From: Euborellia annulipes
Lineage: Eukaryota > Arthropoda > Insecta > Dermaptera > Anisolabididae
Direction: 5' to 3'
Assembly (NCBI GenBank): GCA_023213315.1
Contig: JAKCPI010012453.1
Span: 1-64,000, forward strand
Length of the DNA stretch: 64,000 nucleotides
A program made the translations under genes and the position numbers. Under the pieces are notes generated by a model. The model had not been told where the DNA came from, ran no database searches, and was given only the letters and a program-made list of their open reading frames with translations. Positions 11,487-19,700 of this stretch are shown one piece after another (position 1 is the first letter of the stretch; every line of letters begins with the position of its first letter).

Positions 11487-14400
11487 AAAAATAAGAGACT
11501 AACTTTTGACCTTCCGAAATCGGCAAAATCTCAACTTTGAGCCTCTGCCATTCTGTTTGGCACTGGAATTTTTTTTTGAATTCGTGCTCAAAATAATCCT
11601 TATTTATTCTAGTTTAATATAAAAAAAATTTGGCTCCGATATCTTAAAACGTTTTTGAGATATTCGCCCAGAAAGAGAAAAGTTTCTCAAAAAAATTTTT
11701 TCACGTCCCTATCTTTTATTAAGGATTTAAAATCATTCTTGATAATATAGTCTAGGGACGACTCGTCCATCTAAATGCAATGGGCCATTGGCATCTATTG
11801 CAATATCAACTAAATGGTAGTATTAAGAGTTTATTTGCTTTCTTTTGCTTTTCACATGCTCGGCGACGAGTCGCTCCCGCGACTCTTGATATAGTTAAGA
11901 GAAAATAAAAATTGACCTCTTCCCCAACTTAAAAAAATAATAATAATTAATTTTTTTTCAAACCATTTATAAAAAAAATCCTAAAGATCATTCGGGGCAA
12001 GAATTATATTTCCCCTCCATCCTCATCATAACCTACATAAATAAAAATCTATGAAAAATAAAAAATATTTCTTTGAGTGTCTTTAGATATGAGAAGATTT
12101 GATCTCTAACTAGTATTAATTATAAAATGTCAAGTTTAATTAAGATTTTTTATTCTATTAAATTATTCAGCAAATTTGGGAATTTATTGAATTATCAAAT
12201 CAATCGTCAAGATAAAATATATTATTTTTAAAAGTAAATAAATAAATTACTAAAATGTGAAATTAGAACACTTTTAGAAAAAATTCTTTAATGCCGGTGG
12301 AGTTAAAACAGCAAAAAAAATTTTAAAGGCCTTTAATAGGTTTAATAGATTATTTAATAGATTATTTACGTTTCCACAGCGTTTAATCCACATGCTCGTG
12401 CTTTGCGAAGACGATCTCTCCAATGATCCGGATGGACTCGGAAATAATGAATGGTGCCACTGAAAATGGTAATATTCTTCCCATTTAGAAGGAAACTGTC
12501 TGTAAGAGCTTCCAGTCCAGATGTAATTCCATCATTTGTATAATATTCGTAGAGAGTTGGAAGCTCTTCAGCAGCTAGAAGAAAAAATTGTAATATTAAT
12601 TTTCTAATTTGCTAGAGGCATAAAATCAAATACAATAATGTAGGCCTATTTTCTTTTTTTTTTAAATTTAATTTAAGGCCTTTTTCGGCATCGAAGGCCA
12701 TTTAGACCACAGTAGCTATTGAGATAACCTGTCGTATGAGAAGGGATGCGAATCCGCCAACCCTTGGAATAAACATTGCACTAAACCAAGGCCCGAGGGC
12801 AATGTATTTTCTAATAATTCTTAATAATTTATTCAAAAAAATTTTAATTTTCTTCTATTTCTATAAATTCTTCAATGGACATTTACCATCAATTTCTAAA
12901 CTAATTCAAAAAAACATCGAAGATGGGTGGAGAGGTTAGTAGAATACATTAATTCAAAATCAAAATCACAATCTTATGTTATCAGATAAAAAGTTAAAGT
13001 TGAAATTGAAAAAAAAAATTATCAATTGAAAATAAATAATATCTTATTTATTTGTATAATTCTCGTGTTCCCTTCATGATAATTAATTATCTTAAATATC
13101 TTTAATTATTCAATTATGATATAATCGATTGGAAATATAAATGATAACTGATTTATCATTTTTTTAATCACACTATTTTAGGTTATTCCAACCTCTTATT
13201 TTTTTAATAACAACTTGTATTATCAAATCCTTTTCAAGGTTATACCTATAAGGTTAATATCTAAAACTAGAAAGAAGCCTTTGAGAGATATCTAAACGCC
13301 TTTGAGAGATGGGGGAGAGGGGTTTGAAAAACCTTAATATAATTAAAAATTTTTCAAAATATCTTTTTTTTAATGTTGTATTGTATGTATATTGAAATTT
13401 AAATTTTTTTTCTAAAAGTGTTTCGGTAGCCCAAAAAATTATTGGCCGGCTAGGAAGTTTGTAACTTTATACCATTGATGGAATACCTCATGCCTGGGAA
13501 AAATTTATGACCAGAACTTTAGAAAAATTTAATAATAAATAAATATTTTTGAAAACCAAAAATGAATAGTAAAATCTTCCTAGATGCTTCAGTTGTGCAG
13601 GAGATTCAGGGGCGCCGGAACGAATTTGAATCAGGGGGGGGGGGGGCAAAAAATTTTTTTTTAGAAAATTAAAATAATTTAATAATTCGACCTCGAAATA
13701 CTAGAGTCTTCAAGTAAATGTAAAAATGGTTAAAACGTTGCTATACTGCCATGTCAAACGACCTGACGAATTGACATCATTTTTGTCCTGATGAAGAGTG
13801 CGATCGGCACTCGAAACGTCGACAAAAATAGATTTTTGTTTTATTTTTCGCCTTGGCTGCCCTTGTAACGCATCCTCATAATTTAATATGTTTAAATAGT
13901 ATAAAACAAAAACAAATCTACTATAAAACTTTAAAAATTTTAAATAAAATCACAATTTTAATAAAATTAAAATTTTAAAAAATTTGTTAGTGATTTTATC
14001 AAAAATTTTTGGAAAAAAATTGGAAAAAAATGAATTTCTTGCTCTTTTAATTGTTTTTAATTTAGAAGATTTTATTTTTCAAAAGTAAAAATATATCATT
14101 TTTAAAAATAAATGAAATAAAAAGAAATTTTGCCCCCCTCTGCCCCCCCCTGTAGGATGCCAGGGGGGGGGCAATGTACCCTGCCCCCCCCCCCCAGTTC
14201 CGGCGCCTATGAGGAGATTCATAATATTTTACCGATTCCAAAAATCAGAAAAATGTGGATAGTATTTACTTACTGGGGGTCTGAGGTAGAAATGAAAATT
14301 TATTCTGATGTGTGTCATATCCACATATAATATGCGAATTTATTTAATATATAAGCTTCAATAGAATATTTCAATCGTGTTCAAATAAATAATGGATAAT

Positions 14401-14601
14401 ATTAATAAAACCAAAGCAACATCTCTAGGAGTGATTAATAATTTCATTATCAAAGTTAAATGTAAAATTCAAAATAAACAAATATTAATAAGTTAAATTA
14501 AGATATAATAATAATAATTACTTACGCATAGCAGTTGAATACACCAATTGAATGGCAGCTGCAATTAAAAAATACTCTAAAATAAACATATTGAATCTCA
14601 T
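2841..14601 (-). CDS. Beta-galactosidase, glycoside hydrolase family 35 (11 exons)
   Basis: The product would remove terminal beta-galactose from glycans, in the lysosome or outside the cell. Exons in reading order are 14601-14526, 12574-12370, 9296-9111, 8393-8246, 8090-7946, 5382-5233, 5163-5017, 4954-4767, 4696-4449, 3408-3199 and 3090-2841. All phases join without a stop and give about 650 residues, normal for the family. Residues 1-25 look like a signal peptide. Family hallmarks are [44 protein letters not shown] and [14 protein letters not shown]. By homology with human GLB1, the acid/base is Glu209 in IENEYAG and the nucleophile is Glu284 in [12 protein letters not shown], 75 residues apart. 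The C-terminal part carries the usual jelly-roll motif [11 protein letters not shown] canonical donor (GTAAGC) inside the last exon could instead end it at 2865 and lead to an unseen exon. Introns are full of transposons but both catalytic residues are intact, so the gene looks functional. Confidence 0.93.
3091..4448 (-). other. Introns 9 and 10 of the beta-galactosidase gene
   Basis: Intron 10 is 3091-3198 and intron 9 is 3409-4448, with exon 10 between them. Intron 9 is A/T-rich simple sequence. I saw no recognisable mobile element in either. Confidence 0.6.
5998..6275 (+). repeat. Dispersed repeat family B, copy 2
   Basis: It aligns by eye with the copy at 1020-1330 and keeps the blocks CCCTCCTCAA, GTGGAACTACA, AATAATGTAACTTCACGG, GGCCAGAGGC and GGGTAAATAAAG. 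It ends in an (AATATT) run. Confidence 0.5.
6618..6850 (+). repeat. Dispersed repeat family B, copy 3
   Basis: This is a shorter and more diverged copy. It retains TAGCATTGAAGAGGCTGG, AATAATGTAACTTCACGG, GGTGCCGGC and GGCCTAAGGC. It sits in the same intron and orientation as copy 2, about 350 bases downstream. Confidence 0.45.
7412..7530 (+). repeat. tRNA-derived SINE, partial
   Basis: It carries a B-box-like GGGTTCGAATCCC followed by CAGGCAGTCCGAT, TTTATTTAAATCATTTG and ATGCCTGGACCC. These blocks recur in the complete SINE copies at 15321 and 54961. The 5' A-box half is missing or diverged. Confidence 0.6.
8528..8915 (+). mobile_element. hAT-type MITE, GCGCCGGAAC family, copy 1
   Basis: The ends are CAGGGGCGCCGGAAC and, in inverse, CATAGGCGCCAGAAC. 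The element is flanked by a perfect 8-bp duplication ATGATATC at 8520-8527 and 8916-8923. The 8-bp duplication and the CA...TG ends fit the hAT superfamily. The interior of about 388 bp is A/T-rich with G/C-tract shoulders and has no reading frame, so it is non-autonomous. It lies in intron 3 of the beta-galactosidase gene. Confidence 0.85.
9707..9865 (+). repeat. tRNA-derived SINE, 3' part with poly(A) tail
   Basis: It reads ATGCCTGAACCCC, then GTCTTATATGGCCTAAGTTG, GCCGAAAAGACTG, a (GTGTGAAT)-like run, GAGAAAAAAGTGTGAATGTT and a tract of more than 20 A. The same order is seen at 15440-15590, and inverted at 54961, 56171 and 60715. Confidence 0.7.
9917..10199. repeat. Large near-perfect palindrome (foldback)
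   Basis: Two arms of about 114 bp are almost exact reverse complements around a loop of about 50 bp (10032-10082). The arms contain CATCGGAGATGC, GGGGCGCCTCGCATTA, GCGTCGAGGTGAAATC and AAAAGCGAGG. The high identity of the arms suggests a young foldback element or a recent inverted duplication. No flanking duplication is clear. Confidence 0.85.
10310..11102. repeat. Tandem array, eight copies of a 99-bp unit
   Basis: The landmark CGTTTGGTAT recurs at 10322, 10421, 10520, 10620, 10719, 10818, 10917 and 11016, a period of 99 bp with one 100-bp step. Units differ by only a few substitutions (ATC/TTC before GTTTGG, TATC/TATT). Each unit carries an imperfect inverted repeat ATCGTTT...AAACGAT and ends GTTATGTTGGTAGAATG. 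Confidence 0.9.
12640..12830 (-). repeat. tRNA-derived SINE, diverged copy
   Basis: In plus-strand order it shows a T tract, GGCCTTTTTCGGCATCGAAG, GCCATTTAGACC, CGTATGAGAAGGGATGCGAA and CCAAGGCCCGAGGGC. This matches the layout at 52940-53106, a SINE subfamily with its head on the right. Confidence 0.55.
13684..13877 (+). mobile_element. 194-bp insertion carrying a hammerhead-like ribozyme
   Basis: It lies inside the hAT MITE and is flanked by a 10-bp duplication ATAATTTAAT (13674-13683 and 13878-13887). It begins AATTCGACCTCG and ends GTAACGCATCCTC. There is no poly(A) tail and no reading frame. The only recognisable structure is the hammerhead-like motif at 13779-13829. By analogy it may derive from a Penelope-like element or a small ribozyme-bearing retroposon; that is inference. 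Confidence 0.7.
13779..13829 (+). ncRNA. Hammerhead-ribozyme-like motif, best match in the window
   Basis: Stem I is ATTTTTGTC paired with GACAAAAAT (9 bp). The core CTGATGA is at 13788-13794. Stem II is GAGTGC/GCACTC with loop GATCG. GAAACGTC at 13813-13820 gives G12-A13-A14, a self-complementary ACGT stem III and a GTC cleavage triplet. This is the minimal type I layout reported for hammerheads in Penelope-like elements, which act as dimers. One extra A (13795) sits between CTGATGA and stem II, so activity is not assured. Confidence 0.6.
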
Positions 14602-15111
14602 CTTTAAAGTAAACGACACAAATAAAATGTTGATCAAATTAGTTACATATGTATTTATATATAGAGATAAATCAATCCATACTTAATTAATTGGTTGAAC
14701 GACTTCTTTAAATGATAAGATAATATATTACTTTCTCTTTTTTTTGAAACAAACTCGAAGCAAGCTTAATGCTCTTTGGACTCTTCTCAACTGACGGTCA
14801 TTTGTTTAACAAGTCGGGGACAAAAGAAAGATGCGTGAACCGCATTCCAATGAGATGATGTCAGAGAGAGAGGAAAGGACTTAAGGTCTTTAGGGTTTTA
14901 GAAAATAAAAACAAAAATTTTCTGCAGTTGAATAAAAATGAAAATTCTTATCATTTTACAAAATTATTTTTTATTTAATCTGTAAGGGGGAGAGGCGCTT
15001 TCAAAGTCCTGCCCCCCCCCCCCCCCGCCCGAAATATCAAAATAAAAATATGATCAGGAAGCGGAAGGAACTTTGCAACCAGGAGATTAAATAAAAAAAT
15101 CTATTATTTAA

Positions 15112-15162
15112 TTTTTACTTGCCGACGTTTCGGTCGTCTATCACGACCTTCATCATGGCAAA
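15112..15162 (-). ncRNA. Hammerhead-like motif with a C-to-A core change
   Basis: On the minus strand the core reads ATGATGA where CTGATGA is expected (C3 changed). Stem II is a perfect GGTCGT/ACGACC with loop GATAG, followed by GAAACGTC at 15124-15131. Stem I is TTGCC/GGCAA. As in the other copies, one extra A precedes stem II. Loss of C3 would be expected to abolish cleavage, so this is a decayed copy. Confidence 0.5.
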
Positions 15163-15320
15163 TAATTGTCAACAATACATCTCCTGGCTGCAAAGTTCCT
15201 TCGGTCCTGATTAAATCTCCACAGTCATAAGACATTAAAATAAAAATATGTCTTAAAATTTTAAACGCTGTTATGTTAGTTATTATAAAAAATATTTTAT
15301 ATATATATTTTTTATTTAAT

Positions 15321-15590
15321 CAGCCCTCGGGCTTGGCGTAGTTGGTAGCGCGCCTGTCTTGTATACCAAGGGTCGAGGGTTCGGATCCCAGGCAGTTCGA
15401 TGATTTTATTTAAGCCATTTGGATACCAAATGGCTTAAATAAGAATGCCTGGATCCCCAATTGATATATTTACAAATAACGGGCAGCGTTTAAAGTCTTA
15501 AATGGCCTAAGTTGCCGAAAAGACTGTGTGTATGCGTGTGTGAATGTAAGTGGGAATGGGAAAAAGGGTGAGTGTTTTTTTAATAAAAAA
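15321..15590 (+). repeat. tRNA-derived SINE, near full length
   Basis: The head GCCCTCGGGCTTGGCGTAG holds an A-box-like TGGCGTAGTTGGTAGCG. The B-box-like GGGTTCGGATCCC lies about 40 bp on. The body has CAGGCAGTTCGATG, an ATTTAAGCCATTTGG/CCAAATGGCTTAAAT palindrome, ATGCCTGGATCCCC, GGCCTAAGTTGCCGAAAAGA, a GTGTG-rich run and an A-rich tail. Two pol III promoter boxes plus a tail identify a tRNA-derived SINE; the parent tRNA is not certain. Confidence 0.8.
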
Positions 15591-15842
15591 AAAGAAATTT
15601 AATCAATTAGGGAATTTGCTCCGGTCGTGCATTCACCATTCTCTAGAAAAATTTTTTAAGCTATAATAATCCAACTTATATCTAGCATTTTGTGTCGCGA
15701 TATATTGACGATTGCATAAAGGAACCAAGCGCCATGATCAAAATTGAGTAAGACAGCCATCTTGTAATGAAAAAGAAGATCTACTTCTTTATTTAAATCA
15801 GACCATTATTACTCTCTGCCCTTTTTTGTAATAAAACAAGAA

Positions 15843-15980
15843 GCCCTCGGGGCTTGGCGTAGAGGTTAGCGTGCTAACCTCGTATACCAAAAGTCTCGGG
15901 TTCGGACCCCAGGCAGTCCGATGATTTTATTTAAGCCAGTGTGAATGAGAAAAAAGTGATGTTAAAAAAAAAAATAAATA
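15843..15980 (+). repeat. tRNA-derived SINE, internally deleted, with target duplication
   Basis: It has a good head (GCCCTCGGGGCTTGGCGTAG, then GTTAGCGTGCTAACC) and a B-box-like GGGTTCGGACCCC, then jumps from TTTAAGCC to GTGTGAATGAGAAAAAAGTG and an A-rich tail. A 13-bp duplication AATAAAACAAGAA flanks it at 15830-15842 and 15981-15993. Confidence 0.85.
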
Positions 15981-16153
15981 AATAAAACAAGAAAAAAATC
16001 ATTGTCATTGGTTTTGTTTACAATTGTGCAAATGAAATGTCCATTTATCTCAGATTTAGGTTAATAGAGCTTGAATTCTTCATGCATAACATCGTCCATA
16101 TGTCCATATTTAGTTTCCCATAGGACCTTAGTTCCAAACTTGTCCACTTGAGG

Positions 16154-16409
16154 CAGGGGCGTATATAAGGGGGGGGGGGGGGCCGAGGGGGCCCGGGCCC
16201 CAAACACATATACATATATAAGGATATACAGACATCAGCGCAACAAATTTTTCCGCAGGATGGAAAACTTTGATTCCGCAAAAGAAAAAATGTTCCGCAA
16301 AAAATTTCGTGTGAAAAAAAATTTAGTTTCTTAAAAAAAAATTTTCCGCAGAAAAATTTTTGAGTTCGGCCCCCCCCCCGCCCCGAAAAAATTTCTATAT
16401 ACGCCCCTG
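16154..16409 (-). mobile_element. hAT-type MITE, GGGGCGTATAT family, copy 1
   Basis: The inverted ends are CAGGGGCGTATAT and ATATACGCCCCTG. The 8-bp flanks ACTTGAGG and ACTTGAGT match in 7 of 8 positions. The interior shares CATATACATATATA, GATATACAGACATCAGCGC and TTTTTCCGCAGG with the copy at 51639-51891. It has no gene of its own. Confidence 0.8.
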
Positions 16410-16704
16410 ACTTGAGTAGATGGCGCTTACCTACGAATGGTTCTATTGGAAATAAAGTGTAAACATCATTTTTCTCTGTTTATGAATTTCGGGGTTAGGC
16501 CGATCTGGCGCTGATGGCCTCATATATAGGTAAGAGAACGTAAAAAATTAACCATTAGTTATAATTAATACAATCTGTTTTTTTATTTGCTTACAAAACA
16601 TGTATAAACCAGTAAGAAATATTAAAATAATGACAAATTAAAAATATTATTATTTTAATATAAAATTATGAATTAATTCATTTAATTTTTTTTTTATCGA
16701 AAAA

Positions 16705-19700
16705 TTACATTAATTTTCTTAAAAATAATTTTGCACAAATATATTTTAAGCAATATAATAAGACTACCGTTATAACAATGATAGCTATTTGAATAAACCA
16801 TCTTAATTTATAAGTAAGTACTTTCTTAATAAAATAATAAATTATTAATAATGTGAGTAAGATAGGCAAAATAATAAAATAAAACCAAATATCCAACATA
16901 TAATGCTCGTACCAGTTGAGGTTTAAAGAAGCTGGACGAAAATGATGAGCTCCATTAGTTCTTAGAACGTACTCTGTCCACCAAACGGCTGTATCCATAG
17001 AAGATAGAGGTCGGTCACGAAAAAGTCTCGAAAGCTCTAACATATTCTCTGCGAAACTGGCAAACAATAAAAATTGATAAAAATTTCTTGAGTTGGATAG
17101 CTGTAGACAGGGCCGTAACTAGCTTTTTTCGGGCCCTGTGCAAAAATTTTTTTAGGGTCACTATATTTTTTGGGAAAAAGTAAAACTATTAAAAAAAACT
17201 CAGAAAATTTTATCCGTTTACCACCTATTTTCAATTCTATGATTTTATGCAGTGGCGTAACTTACATCCCCGGAAATCCTCGATGCGGGGGGGGGGGGCG
17301 AGGCCCGAACTTTGGGGGGCTCGGTCAAGTGTATCAGAAAAATTTAAAATATTTCTTTTTCCGATATCAGAGATCATGAAAAAGTTTAGTTTTTTTATTA
17401 CAAATTTAAAATCTATAAAAACAATTAAATATATTTAAGGTGCGCGTCTCGGGGTGCTAATTTTGGGATTTTCCAGCTGCCACAATTTAGAAGCTATCGA
17501 CCTCAAATTTTTTTAAATTAAAGCTATTTAAAATATCTACAACTTATAGAAGCCCTTTTTTTGATTTTCGAAAAAAAAAATTTTTTTAGATTAATCGCAT
17601 TAAATAAAAGATATTTTAAAAAAGGAGCTCTATAAGTTGTAGATAATTAAATTAGTAATCATTGTGTTAAAAAATAATTAATTTTTTGCCTTTAATTAAT
17701 TAGCTGGAAAGTCTAGAATGAAATGCAATGTGTCCCTTGTTTTCCTATGGGGAACACTAACGCCATCTCTTGCCGCCTCGAGGAACTCGGTAGTCAAAAG
17801 CTTTCTAACGACTTTTCGAGACGCGCACCTTAAATAATTTTTCTTTTAATTGATGAATTATTTAAAAATATATATTAAATAAAAGATTTATGTTAAATAT
17901 TATATACAATGTATAATTTCAGGGTTATTTTAAATAAAATTATTTTATTTTATTTTAAAATCTCGAATAAAATTTTTGTAAAACATATTTGTAAAGAAAA
18001 TTCAATTAGCAATTTCGTTTTAGGGCCCCCTAGATCTCTGGGCCCTGTGCGGGTGCACCTGTTGCACCTGCCTAGTTACGGCCCTGACTGTAGATATTTA
18101 ATTAGAAAAAATGGACGGGAACCCTCCCGGGAAACAGCAACCAGGTGAAATAAAAAAGCTATATATGTTACCGGCGTTTCGGGTGCTAGACACACTCATC
18201 CTCAGGGCAAGTCTTATTAATTCTTAAAATCGATAATATGAACAATAATAAAAAAAAAAAAACTATTCTACAACCAAAACCTTAAGTAACTTGCAATTTA
18301 GATGCGGGTCAGATGGATGTCAGGAGTAAGGTTTTGGTTGAAGAATAATTTTTTTTTATTATTGTACATATAATTGATTTTAAGAACTAATAAGAACATG
18401 TATAAACATGAAATTAAAATTCAGTACCGCACAATCTGTATCTCTGAGCTTGGGCACAGAAGACATATAATTTTGTATGAAGCGAAAAAATTTTATTATT
18501 GACAAATCCCGGTTTGATCACATGTGCACTTGCACTATGTGTATAATTCTCAAAAACTGAGGATGACCAAATAAGTTCAGGTCGAAACGTCTTATTCTGG
18601 GAGTTTTATTGAACCTGGATCATTCCAATTTGGCTGATATCTCCATTTCTCCATTACAACCTGTACTAAACTCGGACTATTTTTCTTGTCCTGAAGATGA
18701 GTGCGTCTAGCATCCGAAACGTCGACAACAAAATACAAAGCTTTTTAATTTCACCTGCCTGCTGTTCTTTTTCTTCTAATAAAAATTTATAATTTTTTTT
18801 TCAATAATACGAGGGGAGTCCAATAAGTAATGCAACACATTTTTTTCTGAAACAGGGGTTGTTTTATTCAGCATTCAAATACACCATGCTATTCCCAATC
18901 TTTTAGCTATACAATATTATTTTTCAACCTAATCTCCATTCAATGCTAGGGTTTTAAGCCACCTTGAAGTGAAGGACTGTATGCCTGCACGGTACCATTC
19001 CAATGGGTAATTTCGGAGCCAACGTCGAGCTACATCAATAACTGCTTCATCGTTCCAAGGATTGCGTTCTTCTTTGGGCCAAACAGATGAAAATTCGACG
19101 GTGCGAGATCGGGGCTGTAGGGTGGATGAGGAAGAACAGTCCACGAGTCTTAGCACCCGAAAGGAGCTCATGAAACTTCAGTGGTCTGTTCTTCCTCACC
19201 CACTCACTCTACAGCCCCGATCTCGCACCGTCGGATTTTCATCTGTTTGGCCCAAAGAAGAACGCAATCCATGGGACGCACTACGCGGATGATGAAGCAG
19301 TTATTGTTGCAGCACGACGTTGACTCCGAAATCAACCAGTGGAATGGTACCGTGCAGGCATACAGGTCCTCACTTCAATGTGAAGTTTAAAGCCGTAGCA
19401 TTGAATGGAGATTATGATGATTTAGCTAAAAGTTTGGGGAATAGGATGGACAATTTGAATGCTGAATAAAACAACCCCTGTTTCAGAAAAAAAAATAAGT
19501 TGCATTACTTATTGAACTCCCCTCGTATAACACACGAATTTATTAAATTGTTATACCTAGGTTCACGTAACATATGTCTAATCTTTTCAAGAATATCTTC
19601 AAAACTTAATTTGTTGTAATCTAATGATAATGCACAATTTCTAGAAGCTAGTAGATCGATATTATGAAATTGGTCTCCTATAATAGGCATCCCAAGCACA

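Larger units (their letters stand above)
9297..12369 (-). other. Intron 2 of the beta-galactosidase gene
   Basis: Its contents in order are a SINE 3' part (9707-9865), a large palindrome (9917-10199), a 99-bp tandem array (10310-11102), an unclassified moderately complex sequence (11160-11900) with a long A tract at 11444-11484, and A/T-rich filler to 12369. The complex part holds GTCACTTTTGATCCAAAATG and the motif GACGACTCGTCC near 11757, but no gene. Confidence 0.6.
13607..14211 (+). mobile_element. hAT-type MITE, GCGCCGGAAC family, copy 2 (interrupted)
   Basis: The ends are the same as copy 1, and a perfect 8-bp duplication AGGAGATT lies at 13599-13606 and 14212-14219. Removing the 194-bp insertion at 13684-13877 restores an element very close to copy 1 in length and sequence. 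Confidence 0.85.
12575..14525 (-). other. Intron 1 of the beta-galactosidase gene
   Basis: This 1951-bp intron contains an old minus-strand SINE at 12640-12830, A/T-rich filler, and the second GCGCCGGAAC-family MITE at 13607-14211, which is itself interrupted by a 194-bp hammerhead-bearing insertion. Confidence 0.6.
14602..16704. other. Intergenic: upstream of beta-galactosidase, downstream of UGT
   Basis: It holds a hammerhead-like remnant (15112-15162), two SINEs (15321-15590 and 15843-15980) and a hAT MITE (16154-16409). The beta-galactosidase promoter should lie just above 14601, but no clear TATA or Inr element stands out from the A/T background. Confidence 0.6.
18120..18780. repeat. 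Inverted pair of hammerhead-like terminal repeats
   Basis: The left copy (minus strand, core CTGAGGA at 18199-18205, GAAACGCC at 18173-18180) and the right copy (plus strand, CTGAAGA at 18691-18697, GAAACGTC at 18716-18723) point away from each other. They are joined to matching outer sequence (CAACCAGGTGAAATAAAAA on the left, TTTTTAATTTCACCTGCCTG on the right). A third motif on the plus strand lies at 18557-18591. Paired terminal repeats of this type suggest a Penelope-like element remnant; no reverse transcriptase was seen between them. Confidence 0.55.

Noticed and set aside
11316..11540. Plus-strand frame with a long Lys run
   Set aside because: The Lys run is a poly(A) tract; the rest is repeat sequence inside an intron.
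14130..14330. Plus-strand Pro-rich frame
   Set aside because: It spans the C-tract end of a hAT MITE and its duplication, so it is chance.
19062..19390. Several overlapping frames on both strands
   Set aside because: All derive from the palindromic mariner remnant; the true mariner frame is disrupted by stops and shifts.
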